Of a DNA stretch of 64,000 nt, positions 51,446 to 61,454 are shown one piece after another. The stretch is from Candidatus Fraserbacteria bacterium (lineage in GTDB: Bacteria > Bipolaricaulota > Bipolaricaulia > RBG-16-55-9 > JAJCYT01): NCBI GenBank assembly GCA_029262795.1, contig JAJCYT010000012.1:124001-188000 (forward strand), read 5' to 3'. The position numbers were made by a program, and so were the translations under genes. Each line of letters starts with the position of its first letter. The stretch's first letter is position 1. The notes under the pieces were generated by a model, which saw only the letters and a program-made list of their open reading frames with translations, was not told where the DNA came from and searched no databases.

Positions 51446-54400
51446 TCACGCGGATGAATCTGCTCTGGCAGGGACACTGCCGTTGGTCACCCACAGTTCA
51501 ATCAGGAACATAATTTTAAGATCTGAAATCGCTTCACCTGTGCCAGGCACAATGTCTCCCACAGTCCAAAGTCCAACACATGTTGTGATTTCAGCATCAT
51601 CAATACGGCTGTTGTCATTGGCATCGCACACGGATTCAATACTGACGCCGGTGGTGCCAAGTACATTGACCATCACTGTTTGACTGTCGTTTTGAGTGCT
51701 CACTGTCACAGCACATTCACCACCACGTGGAAAGACCACGTTGAAGTCAACCTCTATTTCAGTGGCTGGATTCAACGTGCGAGTGACTGCGTTGCTTTCT
51801 ATAAAATCGGAACACTCGACCCTCAGCTTCAACGACTGTGACCCCTCTTCTGTTCCGTTGTTGCGAACAAGAGCATTGATCGAGAAAGGCTCACCCACGT
51901 TGGCGGTTTCCGGCACATTCAGTTCCACCAATTGAAAATTCACATCGGTTTCAACAGCAGGCTCACCCAACCAGGGTTCATAACTAATTTTGTCGGTGAC
52001 ACGACCACCCAAGCCGTTAGGGTTACCATCGCCATCTGGGCCAGAAGGTTCGCCCCACCAATTGTTGGTGGCGTCAATCTGCTCACCTGGCTTTAAGCCC
52101 ATAGCATCAATGGCATACCCTCTGTGATTTGCAATGTTATTGTTGTTGATATTGGTATCAATCGAACGTGTTGCCAAGATACCAATGCGCCCATCTCGGA
52201 TGGAGTTGTTGATCACACTGATGCTGATGGCCTGCAAACTGATACCGACACCGGCACCATTCTTACCTTTAATTTGATTACCATCAATCACCAACTGACC
52301 CCCACGATCATTTGCACGCAATGTAATACCCGTATTATTTCGATAAAAAATATTGCCAACCAAAGAGACTTCTGAAAGATCGTCAGAGCCATCGACAAAG
52401 GCACCCTGCTCATCGTTGTCGTTGGCAGTCGAACCTTCGATGGAAAGGTTTCGGCCATTTTCACCTTGAATTTTTAAGCGGATACCAACGTGGTTTTGAT
52501 TGGCAACCACATTGGTCAAATGAATGTTGTTCATATCTTGTGCGGAGTTGATGTCCACACCTGATCCAACGGAATCTTGATTCTGGTCGTTGCCTTCAAA
52601 TGTTGCGTCCTGAAAACGAACATCGTTGGTATCATCCACTGAATTAATCTGAACCCCATGATCATCGTTCTGACCAGCATTGATGGAAGACCCTTCAACC
52701 TGATCAACATTGTCTCCCAAGATCAAAATGCCATTGCCGGCCCCAATGGGTGCGCTGGCCCCATTTCGATAGAACTGCCCATTCGTGAACAACACTTGAT
52801 CAATGTCTGCCAAATTTGATGCAACAGCAGCAGCAACACGGGCAACAGGCACGGTTCCTGCTGGAGGAATTCTAAAGCCATAGAACACGTTTCCGAGCGT
52901 ACTATTGTTTGCATCCAATAAAACGCCATTACCACCATTGTCATTGGCTTCACCGCCATCCCAAAGAAAATCTCGGATGTCACCAAACGCGCTGATTTCC
53001 AAGCCTTCTCCGGAAAGTGCAAAAGGAACCCTTTGCGTGCTTAATCCATTTTTGTTGATCTTGTTGTTGTAGAACCTGGCCCCATCAATATCGCTGCCAG
53101 AGCTGCTTAAAAAGACGCCGTTATTGCAGTTTTCGGACACTTCATTGTCGCGAAAAATGATATCTGAAATGTCATTCTGTACAAAGATGCCAAGCCCATC
53201 ACCATGAGGCAACACACTTGCACATGGCCCTGGTGTAAATTGCACCGGCCCTGAATTGGCCGCACCATTCAGAGTGAACACACCACGACCGTTGTTCCAA
53301 AACACATTGCCTTCAAAAATCGCGTTTTCTACATCCCCAGTGAGTGCATATCCTGGGTAGGTTCTTGCAAAAATAGCGTTACCAGGCAATCCAATGCTGA
53401 CACCGGAACCTGCATTTAAACGAATATTGTTATAGCGAAACACTAAATCTTTGATGTCGCCTGAATTGAGAATCGTCACCCCATCAAAAGGCATATCTGC
53501 TCGAGATAAAATACCTCCCACTGGTGCAAATCGGGCTGTTGGGCCATTCGCGTTCATCGGAAACAAACAACCGCTACCCAATGTATCGAGGTTGGCGCCA
53601 TTGTCGTTGATCACATTATTCTCAAACACCATGTGGTCAATATCCTGAACGCCACCAGCCACAGCCAAACTAGGTAATGCCGTTTGACTGTAAATCAATA
53701 TGCCAGCACAGGCATTGCCTGTAATGCCTTCTTCAAATTGGGCATCGTGGTTGTCAATGATATAAAAATCTTCGATATCGCCAGAGTTATTGATTTCTAA
53801 ACCCGTACAAGTTTCTGTACAAACACCATTGGCCCCACCGAAACCATTCCGCATCACAATGTTGTTTTTGAAGAGAATGTTTTTAAGCTTGGTGATCTCA
53901 TCTCCCCATTCAACACCTTCATTACCATTGCGAAGGAAATAGTTGCCTTGAATGACAATTTGTTCTTGATCACCACTGTTTTCAAAATCCAGTCCTTCAT
54001 CGGAATTATCATCGAAAATGTTTCCGATGAAGAAAATGCCTTCATCTTCAGAGGCGCCGCCCATGTCACCCACAGAGTCATCGAACTCAATGCCATCATC
54101 TTGTGAGTTTGGTGGACCACATGGGATGAAGTCCCCACCATTGTTGCGGATAGTGTTGTACAAAAAACGGTAATTTTCGATATTCTGAACAGGGGCATTG
54201 CCACCAAACTCAACTTCGATGCCATCACTGCAATTTCTCTGGATAAAGGCATGTTGAATGGTGATGTCTTCTCCAGCCTGACCTGCGGGGCGTGGGTTGT
54301 TGGGGCCAAATGTGGAGTATAAACTTCCACCACCATCTGCACCAATTGTAATACCATCTGTCACACAGTTTTGCACGGTGATGCCTTGATTAGCCTGATC

Positions 54401-54934
54401 TCCACCAAACGTTACATTGTTTGCAGCAATCAAAACACACTCGTCAATAAGTGCAGTAATAAAATTCGAAGCTTGACCATCAATGACGGTTACCTCAGCA
54501 CCATCCCTGGAACGGATGGTTAGTCCTTCCATCAGAAAAAAACCAGAAGAGAAAACCGCAGCCGCAGCCGCCAACGTCTGACCAGCAACCAGAACCTGAC
54601 CAGTTCCATTTGCCGGAGCAAGAACTGCATCAATGATCGGATCTGTTAAAAAATAAGTGCCTGGAGCCAACACCAACTCATCACCCGGTTGAGGTTGAAC
54701 GCCCGCATCAGGGCCAGTGGTGGGAGCAAATCCAGCAGCAGCACGCACCAAATCGCAAGCCGTGTAAACCACCGCGGCTGAACAAGGTGCAACAGGTGCC
54801 AAAACCGGATAAATCCGAATCACTCGGGCATCTGCCGACTGAAACAGCAGCCCTAAAAATAGCACGCTCATGACCACAAAAGAATATAAATAGCGCATCA
54901 ATAAAATTTTCAAAACGTTTCTTTTAACCCCCAT
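51446..54934 (-). CDS. Giant secreted beta-helix protein with CARDB-like and dockerin-like C-terminal domains
   Basis: The product is 1162 residues. An N-terminal signal segment is SFVVMSVLFLGLLFQSADA. Residues about 100-950 are a right-handed parallel beta-helix with repeats such as NNIVMRNG, NDNGGNGVLLDANNST and NNSIRDGRIG. The next 100 residues (LNVPETANVGEPFSINALVRNNG) look like a CARDB-type Ig domain. The final 55 residues are the dockerin-like module shared with 4863-6293 and 27839-29185, with an EF-hand loop DANDNSRIDDAE followed by LIELWVTNG. The start is uncertain: Met 13 codons downstream also fits, and neither has a strong ribosome-binding site. Confidence 0.85.
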   Translation of the reverse strand: MGVKRNVLKILLMRYLYSFVVMSVLFLGLLFQSADARVIRIYPVLAPVAPCSAAVVYTACDLVRAAAGFAPTTGPDAGVQPQPGDELVLAPGTYFLTDPIIDAVLAPANGTGQVLVAGQTLAAAAAVFSSGFFLMEGLTIRSRDGAEVTVIDGQASNFITALIDECVLIAANNVTFGGDQANQGITVQNCVTDGITIGADGGGSLYSTFGPNNPRPAGQAGEDITIQHAFIQRNCSDGIEVEFGGNAPVQNIENYRFLYNTIRNNGGDFIPCGPPNSQDDGIEFDDSVGDMGGASEDEGIFFIGNIFDDNSDEGLDFENSGDQEQIVIQGNYFLRNGNEGVEWGDEITKLKNILFKNNIVMRNGFGGANGVCTETCTGLEINNSGDIEDFYIIDNHDAQFEEGITGNACAGILIYSQTALPSLAVAGGVQDIDHMVFENNVINDNGANLDTLGSGCLFPMNANGPTARFAPVGGILSRADMPFDGVTILNSGDIKDLVFRYNNIRLNAGSGVSIGLPGNAIFARTYPGYALTGDVENAIFEGNVFWNNGRGVFTLNGAANSGPVQFTPGPCASVLPHGDGLGIFVQNDISDIIFRDNEVSENCNNGVFLSSSGSDIDGARFYNNKINKNGLSTQRVPFALSGEGLEISAFGDIRDFLWDGGEANDNGGNGVLLDANNSTLGNVFYGFRIPPAGTVPVARVAAAVASNLADIDQVLFTNGQFYRNGASAPIGAGNGILILGDNVDQVEGSSINAGQNDDHGVQINSVDDTNDVRFQDATFEGNDQNQDSVGSGVDINSAQDMNNIHLTNVVANQNHVGIRLKIQGENGRNLSIEGSTANDNDEQGAFVDGSDDLSEVSLVGNIFYRNNTGITLRANDRGGQLVIDGNQIKGKNGAGVGISLQAISISVINNSIRDGRIGILATRSIDTNINNNNIANHRGYAIDAMGLKPGEQIDATNNWWGEPSGPDGDGNPNGLGGRVTDKISYEPWLGEPAVETDVNFQLVELNVPETANVGEPFSINALVRNNGTEEGSQSLKLRVECSDFIESNAVTRTLNPATEIEVDFNVVFPRGGECAVTVSTQNDSQTVMVNVLGTTGVSIESVCDANDNSRIDDAEITTCVGLWTVGDIVPGTGEAISDLKIMFLIELWVTNGSVPARADSSA

Positions 54935-55060
54935 TAAGATTACTACTCACCAACAGTATTCATTTCATAATCTATCGGCTGAGTTTATTCTAATAATGTC
55001 ATGATTTCAACGAACTTTATCCACAGATTAAATGCCATCAAGTACAAAAAAACAACGAGT

Positions 55061-56623
55061 TTAAACCGAAAGCAAATACCTTTGAGCCAATTGTGTGAAG
55101 GCTTTGATTTGCTGACGCTGCCAGGCTTCATCTTGGTGCAGTTCGATCGCCATGAGCCATGCCACCTCAGAGGCTGCTTCGATACTGGCTCTGGCGTCTA
55201 ACAACAAAGCGCGTGTACGGCGCGAAAGTACATCTTCCACAGTTCGGGCCATTTCCTTACGAACCGCCCAAACCACCTCAGATTTGAGATAAGGCAGGCG
55301 TGGATGCAATGGCTGTCCCAATTCGGGGTCTAAAATGGCCAATTGCTGAATGGATTCAGCGTCTGCTCCATAAATAGAAAGCCCGTTAAATGAGCCTGAT
55401 TGCTTTGTCCAGCCCTTAAGATGAAGTTTTTCTGTTGTGGAGTTGTGTTGGGGCAGTTTTCCCAGCGTTTCCGCCCGGTTAATGGTGTCATTGCCCATAT
55501 TTCGATATGTGGTCCACTTGCCACCAGTGATGGTGAGCAAACCAGAATCTGAAACAAACAAGCTGTGTTCGCGTGATAAACCGGCCGTTTTCTGGGAACC
55601 TTCTTTGCTCCCACTGACCAATGGGCGCAACCCGGCAAACACACTCATCACATCTGTCGGTTGTGGTTGCTTGGTGAGATACCGCCCAACATGAGACAAC
55701 AAAAACACCACTTCTTCTCCCAATGCCTTCGGCTCCAAAGAAGCTTGATCCACCGGTGTATCAGTTGTGCCAACCAACACACGATCGTGCCAGGGAATGG
55801 CAAACAATACGCGCCCATCATCGGTGTTGGGAATCATCAGGGCGCTATCGCCTGGCAAGAAAGACTTGTCCAGCACCACATGAATGCCCTGGCTGACTGA
55901 CAACAAATGGGGCGCTTCGGGATTGTCCAGATGACGAATTGTATCCGTAAAAATGCCAGTGGCATTGACCACCACCTTGGCTTGAATTTTGTGGACAAGT
56001 CCCGTTTCCAAATCTTCAGCCGTAACACCAGCAACCTGATGGTTGGCCTTTAGTACGCCATTCACCTTCATGTAGTTGAGTGGAACCCCACCTTGGCCAG
56101 CCATAGTTCGAGCCAAAGACATGGCCAATCGAGCGTCATCAAACTGCCCATCGTAAAAGAGCGTGCCGCCTTTTAGGCCGTCTGATTCAATTGTGGGGAG
56201 ATGTTTTATGGTGTCTTCTCGCGAAAGATGTTTAGAAGGCCCCAAGTTCAACTTGCCTGCCAAAAAGTCATAAACTTTCAAACCAATGGCATAAAAAGGC
56301 ACTTCCCACCATTTGTAATGGGGCATCACCAACCCCAGGCGATGCACCAGATGTGGCGCGTTTTGCACCAACAGGCCACGCTCGTGGAGGGCCTCCCGAA
56401 CGAGAGAAATATTCCCCTGTTTGAGATAACGAACCCCGCCATGAATCAGTTTGGTGCTGCGACTGGACGTGCCTTTGGCAAAATCGCTCTGCTCCAGCAA
56501 TAGCGTTTTATGACCACGGGAAGCCGCTTCCAATCCGCAGCCCAGCCCTGTGGCCCCACCACCAATGATGACAACATCCCAAACTTGGTTTTGGTCTTGT
56601 ATTTTCGATAAATCTCGCTTCAT
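55061..56623 (-). CDS. glpD: Glycerol-3-phosphate dehydrogenase, respiratory type
   Basis: The product is 520 residues. It oxidises glycerol-3-phosphate to dihydroxyacetone phosphate, passing electrons through FAD to quinone at the inner membrane. The Rossmann motif is DVVIIGGGATGLGCGLEAASRG, then SSRSTKLIHGGVRYL, which is diagnostic for GlpD. The DAO fold continues with VVNATGIFTD and GGKWTTYR. Typical length. It follows glpK on the minus strand with a hairpin repeat between (56672-56708). The leader has only a weak ribosome-binding site. Confidence 0.96.
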   Translation of the reverse strand: MKRDLSKIQDQNQVWDVVIIGGGATGLGCGLEAASRGHKTLLLEQSDFAKGTSSRSTKLIHGGVRYLKQGNISLVREALHERGLLVQNAPHLVHRLGLVMPHYKWWEVPFYAIGLKVYDFLAGKLNLGPSKHLSREDTIKHLPTIESDGLKGGTLFYDGQFDDARLAMSLARTMAGQGGVPLNYMKVNGVLKANHQVAGVTAEDLETGLVHKIQAKVVVNATGIFTDTIRHLDNPEAPHLLSVSQGIHVVLDKSFLPGDSALMIPNTDDGRVLFAIPWHDRVLVGTTDTPVDQASLEPKALGEEVVFLLSHVGRYLTKQPQPTDVMSVFAGLRPLVSGSKEGSQKTAGLSREHSLFVSDSGLLTITGGKWTTYRNMGNDTINRAETLGKLPQHNSTTEKLHLKGWTKQSGSFNGLSIYGADAESIQQLAILDPELGQPLHPRLPYLKSEVVWAVRKEMARTVEDVLSRRTRALLLDARASIEAASEVAWLMAIELHQDEAWQRQQIKAFTQLAQRYLLSV

Positions 56624-56671
56624 AAATTCGCCCAGAACAACGTAAATTTTTTAGAACCGGTTTTTGCAGTC

Positions 56672-56708
56672 CAAATCGTGCCCCCTTGTGTAAGGGGGTT
56701 GGGGGTTA
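56672..56708 (-). repeat. Dispersed hairpin repeat, copy 3
   Basis: CCCCCTT (56681-56687) and AAGGGGG (56692-56698) form a 7-bp stem around GTGT, followed by TTGGGGG and flanked by AAATCGTG. The copy directly follows the glpK stop codon, which lies inside its edge (56706-56708), so it lies between glpK and glpD in the same transcript. Orientation matches copy 1. Confidence 0.7.
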
Positions 56709-58196
56709 GGAGGCCCACCCTTTAGATCGGTCCAGTGCTTTTTGCCAACCGGCTTGGAGCGCTTGGACTTTTTCGGTAGTCATTTGAGGCTCAAATGTGT
56801 GTTCAATTTGCCATTGTTGGGCAATTTCTTCTTGATCCTTCCAATAACCGACAGCCAAACCTGCGAGATATGCAGCCCCCAATGCTGTGGTTTCCAACAT
56901 CTTTGGACGGATCACGGACACACCCAGTAAATCCGATTGAAACTGCATCAACAGATTGTTGGCTGCTGCGCCGCCATCCACACGCAATTGAGTTAAATCA
57001 ATATCAGAATCTGCAATCATGGCATTGACCAAATCTGCTGATTGAAAGGCGATACTTTCCAGCGCCGCACGGGCCAAGTGTGCCGCTGTTACGCCGCGGG
57101 ACAATCCGACAATGGTGCCTCTGGCATAAGGGTCCCAATGGGGCGCACCCAACCCGGCAAAAGCGGGGACCAGATAAGCGCCTTCGGTGTCTTGGACACT
57201 GGATGCTAATGCTTCAATTTCTGAAGAATCTTTAATGATGCCCAGGCCATCACGCAGCCATTGCACCACAGCGCCGGCGACAAAGACACTGCCTTCGAGC
57301 GCGTATTCAGTTCGATCTCCAATCTTCCATGCAACGGTAGTGAGAAGATTGTTTTTGGAGGGAACGGGTTTGTCACCCGTGTTCATCAACATGAAACAAC
57401 CTGTGCCATAGGTGTTCTTCACCATCCCAGGCTGGGTGCAGGCTTGGCCAAATAAGGCCGCATGCTGATCACCTGCAATCCCCGCAATGGGGATGGATGT
57501 TGAAAATACATCGATGTCTGTTTCGCCATAAACTTCGCTGGAAGAACGGACTTCTGGCAAGATGGATCGAGGCACATTTAGAATATTTAACAGTTCATCA
57601 TCCCAATCGAGATCGTGAATATTGAACATCAACGTTCGACAAGCGTTGCTGACATCTGTGATGTGAACTTTTCCAGCGGTCAATTTCCAAACCAACCAGG
57701 CGTCAATGGTGCCAAAAGCCAGTTCACCAGCCTCTGCTTTGGTTCGTGCACCTTCTACATGATCGATAATCCAACGAGCTTTGGTACCTGAAAAATAGGC
57801 ATCCAACACAAGGCCGGTTTTTTGCTGAAAGGTATTGACATGACCAGCGGCTTTGAGTTGATCGCAAAATTCAGCCGTGCGTCGATCCTGCCACACAATT
57901 GCATGATGAATCGGCTCGCCCGTTTTTCGATCCCAAACGACGGTGGTTTCACGCTGATTGGTAATGCCGATGGCGGCAATGTCCGCAGCCTTTAGGTTGG
58001 CTTTTTGTAGCGCTTCAATGACAACACCCATTTGGCAGGCCCAAATTTCATTGGCATCGTGTTCTACCCAGCCCGAATGTGGAAAATGTTGCGTAAATTC
58101 TTTTTGCGCCAAGGCGTGAATTTCACCTGCGTGATCGAACACTATGGCACGGGAACTGGTGGTGCCTTGATCCAAAGCCAGGATAAATTGGGTCAC
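56706..58196 (-). CDS. glpK: Glycerol kinase
   Basis: The product is 496 residues of the FGGY family. It makes glycerol-3-phosphate from glycerol and ATP. Landmarks: [75 protein letters not shown] and [17 protein letters not shown]. All core residues are visible. The start is GTG, with GGAG about 9 bases before. It lies 13 bases after the aldehyde dehydrogenase stop and shares its transcript. Confidence 0.97.
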   Translation of the reverse strand: MTQFILALDQGTTSSRAIVFDHAGEIHALAQKEFTQHFPHSGWVEHDANEIWACQMGVVIEALQKANLKAADIAAIGITNQRETTVVWDRKTGEPIHHAIVWQDRRTAEFCDQLKAAGHVNTFQQKTGLVLDAYFSGTKARWIIDHVEGARTKAEAGELAFGTIDAWLVWKLTAGKVHITDVSNACRTLMFNIHDLDWDDELLNILNVPRSILPEVRSSSEVYGETDIDVFSTSIPIAGIAGDQHAALFGQACTQPGMVKNTYGTGCFMLMNTGDKPVPSKNNLLTTVAWKIGDRTEYALEGSVFVAGAVVQWLRDGLGIIKDSSEIEALASSVQDTEGAYLVPAFAGLGAPHWDPYARGTIVGLSRGVTAAHLARAALESIAFQSADLVNAMIADSDIDLTQLRVDGGAAANNLLMQFQSDLLGVSVIRPKMLETTALGAAYLAGLAVGYWKDQEEIAQQWQIEHTFEPQMTTEKVQALQAGWQKALDRSKGWAS

Positions 58197-58209
58197 TGTT
58201 CACGCTCCG

Positions 58210-59646
58210 TTACGATGGCAGGCCAATCGAGATGTACTTGGTTTCCAAATATTCCTCAATGCCCCAAGGGCCACCTTCACGACCTAAACCACTGTTTTTA
58301 ACGCCGCCAAAAGGTGCTTGTGGTGTAGAAGGTACCCCATCATTGACGCCGATGATGCCATAATCCAACGCTTCAGCGACACGGTAGGTGCGACCCAAAT
58401 CACGCGTCCAGAAGTAAGCAGCCAAACCATAGGGTGTGTTGTTGGCTTTTTGGATCACTTCATCTTCGGAATCAAAACTGAGAATCGGCGCCACCGGCCC
58501 AAATGTTTCTTCCTGAACCACCTGCATATCGTCATTGACATTCAAAAGGACGGTGGGATGATAGAAAAGGCCTTCTTTCAATGCGCCACCTGTAACGGCT
58601 TCTGCACCTTTTTCAATCGCATCCCGCACATGTCGATCAACTTTATCAACGGCTTGTTGATTGACCAACGGTCCCACATGTGTCTCGTCAGCAAGTGGAT
58701 CACCCACGATGAGTTTTTTGGTGGCAGCGGTGTAAGCTTCCGCAAATTGATCTTTAATCTTTTTGTCCACATAAACACGATTGGCTGCCACACAGGACTG
58801 ACCAATGCTGCGGAACTTGGCAATCATGGTTTGTTCCACAGCCTGATCGATGTCGGCATCTTCAAACACAATGAAAGGGGCGTGCCCGCCCAGTTCCAAG
58901 GAAATGCGTTTGATTGTGTCAGCCGCTTGCTTATAGAGTAATTTCCCAACAGGTGTTGACCCTGTAAAGGTGACTTTGCGAATACGAGAATCTTCCATCA
59001 TCACTTTAGAAACATGTACGGGATCTTGGGCGGTCATGACTTGGAAAACCCCAACTGGCCCGCCGGCTTTTTCCCAAAGCTGTGCCAGCTTCAGTGCAGT
59101 CAACGGTGTTGCTTCGGCAGGTTTGACCACAAAGGTACAACCCGCAGCCAATGCAGGCGCTGCTTTTCTCGCAATCATTGCAGAAGGAAAATTCCAAGGC
59201 GTCACAGCAAAAACCGGCCCTACAGGTTGTTCTTGTACCAACAATCGTTTGTTGGGAAATTGGCTCGGCACAGTGGTCCCATAAATGCGTTTGGCTTCCT
59301 GTGAATACCATTCAATAAATAAAGCTGAAAAATTGACCTCTCCACGTGCCTCGGTAATGGTTTTGCCCATTTCCATGGAAATGGTTCGAGCCACATCTTC
59401 GCTGTGTTCACGCAACAACTGTCCCCATTTTTCCAGAACAGCTGAACGTTCGTAAGCCGTCAGGCTTTTCCAGCTTTGAAAAGCATTCGCTGTTGCTTCG
59501 ATGGCTTGATTGGCTTGTTCAGAACCGCAATCGGCCACCTCAGCAATCACTTCACCTGTGGCGGGATTGGTGACAGAAAATGTGTTGCCAGTGTTCACCC
59601 ATTCTCCCGCAATAAACGCTTTATTTAGTGTTTGAACATCAACCAT
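58210..59646 (-). CDS. gabD: NAD(P)-dependent succinate-semialdehyde dehydrogenase-type aldehyde dehydrogenase
   Basis: The product is 478 residues, the usual ALDH size. Catalytic Cys is in RSIGQSCVAANRVYV and catalytic Glu in ISLELGGHAPFIVFEDAD. TPWNFPSAMIARKAAPALAAGC and FTGSTPVGKLLYK are family landmarks, most like GabD-type succinate-semialdehyde dehydrogenases. The substrate could also be another short aldehyde, including one from glycerol metabolism. The ATG at 59646 is preferred over a TTG that abuts the ribosome-binding site (AAAGGAG). It follows the GntR gene with overlap and heads the glycerol genes. Confidence 0.9.
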   Translation of the reverse strand: MVDVQTLNKAFIAGEWVNTGNTFSVTNPATGEVIAEVADCGSEQANQAIEATANAFQSWKSLTAYERSAVLEKWGQLLREHSEDVARTISMEMGKTITEARGEVNFSALFIEWYSQEAKRIYGTTVPSQFPNKRLLVQEQPVGPVFAVTPWNFPSAMIARKAAPALAAGCTFVVKPAEATPLTALKLAQLWEKAGGPVGVFQVMTAQDPVHVSKVMMEDSRIRKVTFTGSTPVGKLLYKQAADTIKRISLELGGHAPFIVFEDADIDQAVEQTMIAKFRSIGQSCVAANRVYVDKKIKDQFAEAYTAATKKLIVGDPLADETHVGPLVNQQAVDKVDRHVRDAIEKGAEAVTGGALKEGLFYHPTVLLNVNDDMQVVQEETFGPVAPILSFDSEDEVIQKANNTPYGLAAYFWTRDLGRTYRVAEALDYGIIGVNDGVPSTPQAPFGGVKNSGLGREGGPWGIEEYLETKYISIGLPS

Positions 59647-59654
59647 GATGATGT

Positions 59655-60338
59655 TCAACTCCTTTCGGATGACTCATTTTGCTCTTTTAAATAATTTTGT
59701 AATGCGATCCCCGCATGACGGACGTGGTCACGCATATAGTTTTCGGCTGCCTCGGGCTGTTTTTCCACAATGGCATTGAAAACCAGTTCGTGTTCATTTT
59801 TTGATGCCTTAAAACGCACGGGCGTCATCATAGAAGTGTTGATAAACAGCCCCACCTGATATTGAAAGGTGGATGCCACTTCAAGCAAACGCTGGTTATT
59901 AGAGGCTTCCCAAAGCGTTTGATGAAATGCATTGTCCATTTCGCCATAGCTGTCAATGTGATCCTGGGCAAAAGTCAACTGTTCTTTCAATAAAGATTCC
60001 AATTGTTGAATGATGGCCTGATCCGCGTGTGTTGCCGCCAACCGGGCCGCAAGCCCCTCCACCACTTCACGCAATTCATAAATTTCTTTTAAATCGTGGG
60101 CATCCAGTTGGTGTACAAAAAAACCTTGGTGAGGCACATGAACGACCAACCCCTCTTGTGTTAAGGTAGTCAATGCTGATTTAATCGGCGTGGGCGAAAG
60201 GTCCATCACCTCAGACAACTCTCTCACCACCAGCTTTTTTCCTGGCTGTAACTGCTGATTTAAAATCTGCTCACGCAACGCAAGATAGGCCTGCGTTGCC
60301 AGTGTGGTTCGCTCAATAGATGTTGCAACATTCATCAT
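59655..60338 (-). CDS. GntR-family (FadR/FCD subgroup) regulator
   Basis: The product is 227 residues. The N-terminal winged helix-turn-helix is clear: LREQILNQQLQPGKKLVVRELSEVMDLSPTPIKSALTTL (landmark motifs SEVMDLSPTPI and GKKLVVREL). The FCD ligand domain follows, with ELREVVEGLAARLAA and a His-containing metal-binding pattern. Members respond to small carboxylates. Its position at the head of the gabD-glpK-glpD cluster suggests it regulates these genes. AAAGGGG stands just before the start. Confidence 0.92.
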   Translation of the reverse strand: MMNVATSIERTTLATQAYLALREQILNQQLQPGKKLVVRELSEVMDLSPTPIKSALTTLTQEGLVVHVPHQGFFVHQLDAHDLKEIYELREVVEGLAARLAATHADQAIIQQLESLLKEQLTFAQDHIDSYGEMDNAFHQTLWEASNNQRLLEVASTFQYQVGLFINTSMMTPVRFKASKNEHELVFNAIVEKQPEAAENYMRDHVRHAGIALQNYLKEQNESSERS

Positions 60339-60457
60339 TACCCCTTTAACATTTCACTCAGTGTAGTCTTGTCAGTTTGCCAGGTCAAGATTTAAAATTT
60401 AAAATTTTCCTACACCTTGACCCACACACAACGAGGCAGTTTTGAGAATGAGTGAAC

Positions 60458-60703
60458 ATGATCATTATTAGTGAATTTATCCACCCTAAAGGCCTTGAAT
60501 TGATTAAAGCGTCTGGATTGTCTCATCAATACGATCCGGGTCTTTGACAATCTGACACTTTTCATGACACTTTGAAAGAGGCTAAAGCATTAATCGTAAG
60601 GAATCAAACCCAGGTGATCCAAACGCTACTTGACCTTGGATCATCTTTAAAAGTGGTGGGCCGTTTGGGCGTTGGTTTAGACAATATTGATCTAAAAACC
60701 ATC
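60458..60703 (+). pseudogene. Remnant of a D-2-hydroxyacid dehydrogenase gene
   Basis: Starting at the ATG at 60458, the frame reads MIIISEFIHPKGLELIKASG, then YDPGL, followed by an in-frame TGA (60545-60547), then EAKALIVRNQTQVIQTLL and LKVVGRLGVGLDNIDLKT. These stretches match the N-terminal substrate-binding part of D-2-hydroxyacid dehydrogenases of the SerA type. Homology stops near 60703, before the Rossmann domain, and the frame continues as unrelated sequence. The gene has therefore lost its catalytic and NAD-binding parts. A functional product is not expected. Confidence 0.75.
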
Positions 60704-60883
60704 TTGGTGCAGTTTGCATTGGCGCCCCCCCTGCAAGGCGGGACATTGGGTCAGTATGAAACTATAAAACCGGAGAGATGTTTCATAATAATCGATTTTC
60801 GAATTTCAAACACTTATCAGAGAGTTGATGCCAGTGTTGAGCTAAATCGAGGGCGTCGAGGTTAAGTACCGAGATTGCTTAAG

Positions 60884-61450
60884 CTATATCTTTGGAAAAG
60901 CCAAATATCTGGGTACTTCTCTGCAATATTGCTCGTATTCTGATCCAAAGGTTTCCCTCAAGTGCTGTTCTTCCGTCCGCACCATCATGTGCACGATCAC
61001 GGCGTATATCAGGAGCCAAGCCAGACCATAGAAAGACGGCCATAAGGCTGTCACTCCAACCAGCGCAAGACCATAACAGATAAGCTGAGGATTACGGCTA
61101 TAGCGATAAATGCCTGAGTTATGGAGACCACCAGCTCGCTGACCAATCGCTTTGCGAAACCCCAATCCGCTCATGGCCCAGATGGTGGTTATCAACCCAA
61201 CACCTAAGATACCCAAGCCGACTGTAGAATGAAAAACACTGCTCGGAAGAGGTGGAAGAGTAGGCCATGCTGTGGGAAGAAACGTGTAAGAAAGGTTTGC
61301 ATGAAGAGCGAAGACTAATGATTGAAGCAAGATGGAGAGAAGCGAGAGCCTATGTGTTCGCGCGTAACTTTTTCGCACAACGACCCGAAAAACGAAATAA
61401 TTGAATAAGATCAGGAGAAAAGATAGCATAAAGAACCAAGCAAACTTCAT
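60884..61450 (-). CDS. Isoprenylcysteine carboxyl methyltransferase-like (PEMT/ICMT) membrane protein
   Basis: The product is 188 residues with about four or five membrane segments. The family's C-terminal signature is present: GIYRYSRNPQLICY, then RTEEQHLRETFGSEYEQYCREVPRYL, with the conserved Arg-Asn-Pro and E-E residues that bind S-adenosylmethionine. Bacterial members methylate lipids or unknown small molecules. A perfect 11-bp inverted repeat covers the bases just before its start codon and includes the likely ribosome-binding site. Confidence 0.85.
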   Translation of the reverse strand: MKFAWFFMLSFLLILFNYFVFRVVVRKSYARTHRLSLLSILLQSLVFALHANLSYTFLPTAWPTLPPLPSSVFHSTVGLGILGVGLITTIWAMSGLGFRKAIGQRAGGLHNSGIYRYSRNPQLICYGLALVGVTALWPSFYGLAWLLIYAVIVHMMVRTEEQHLRETFGSEYEQYCREVPRYLAFPKI

Positions 61451-61454
61451 AGTT

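Noticed and set aside
60545..60547. In-frame TGA in the dehydrogenase remnant read as selenocysteine
   Set aside because: The position corresponds to an ordinary residue after YDPGL in homologs, no SECIS-like hairpin was noticed after it, and the gene is truncated before its catalytic domain. Pseudogene decay explains it better.
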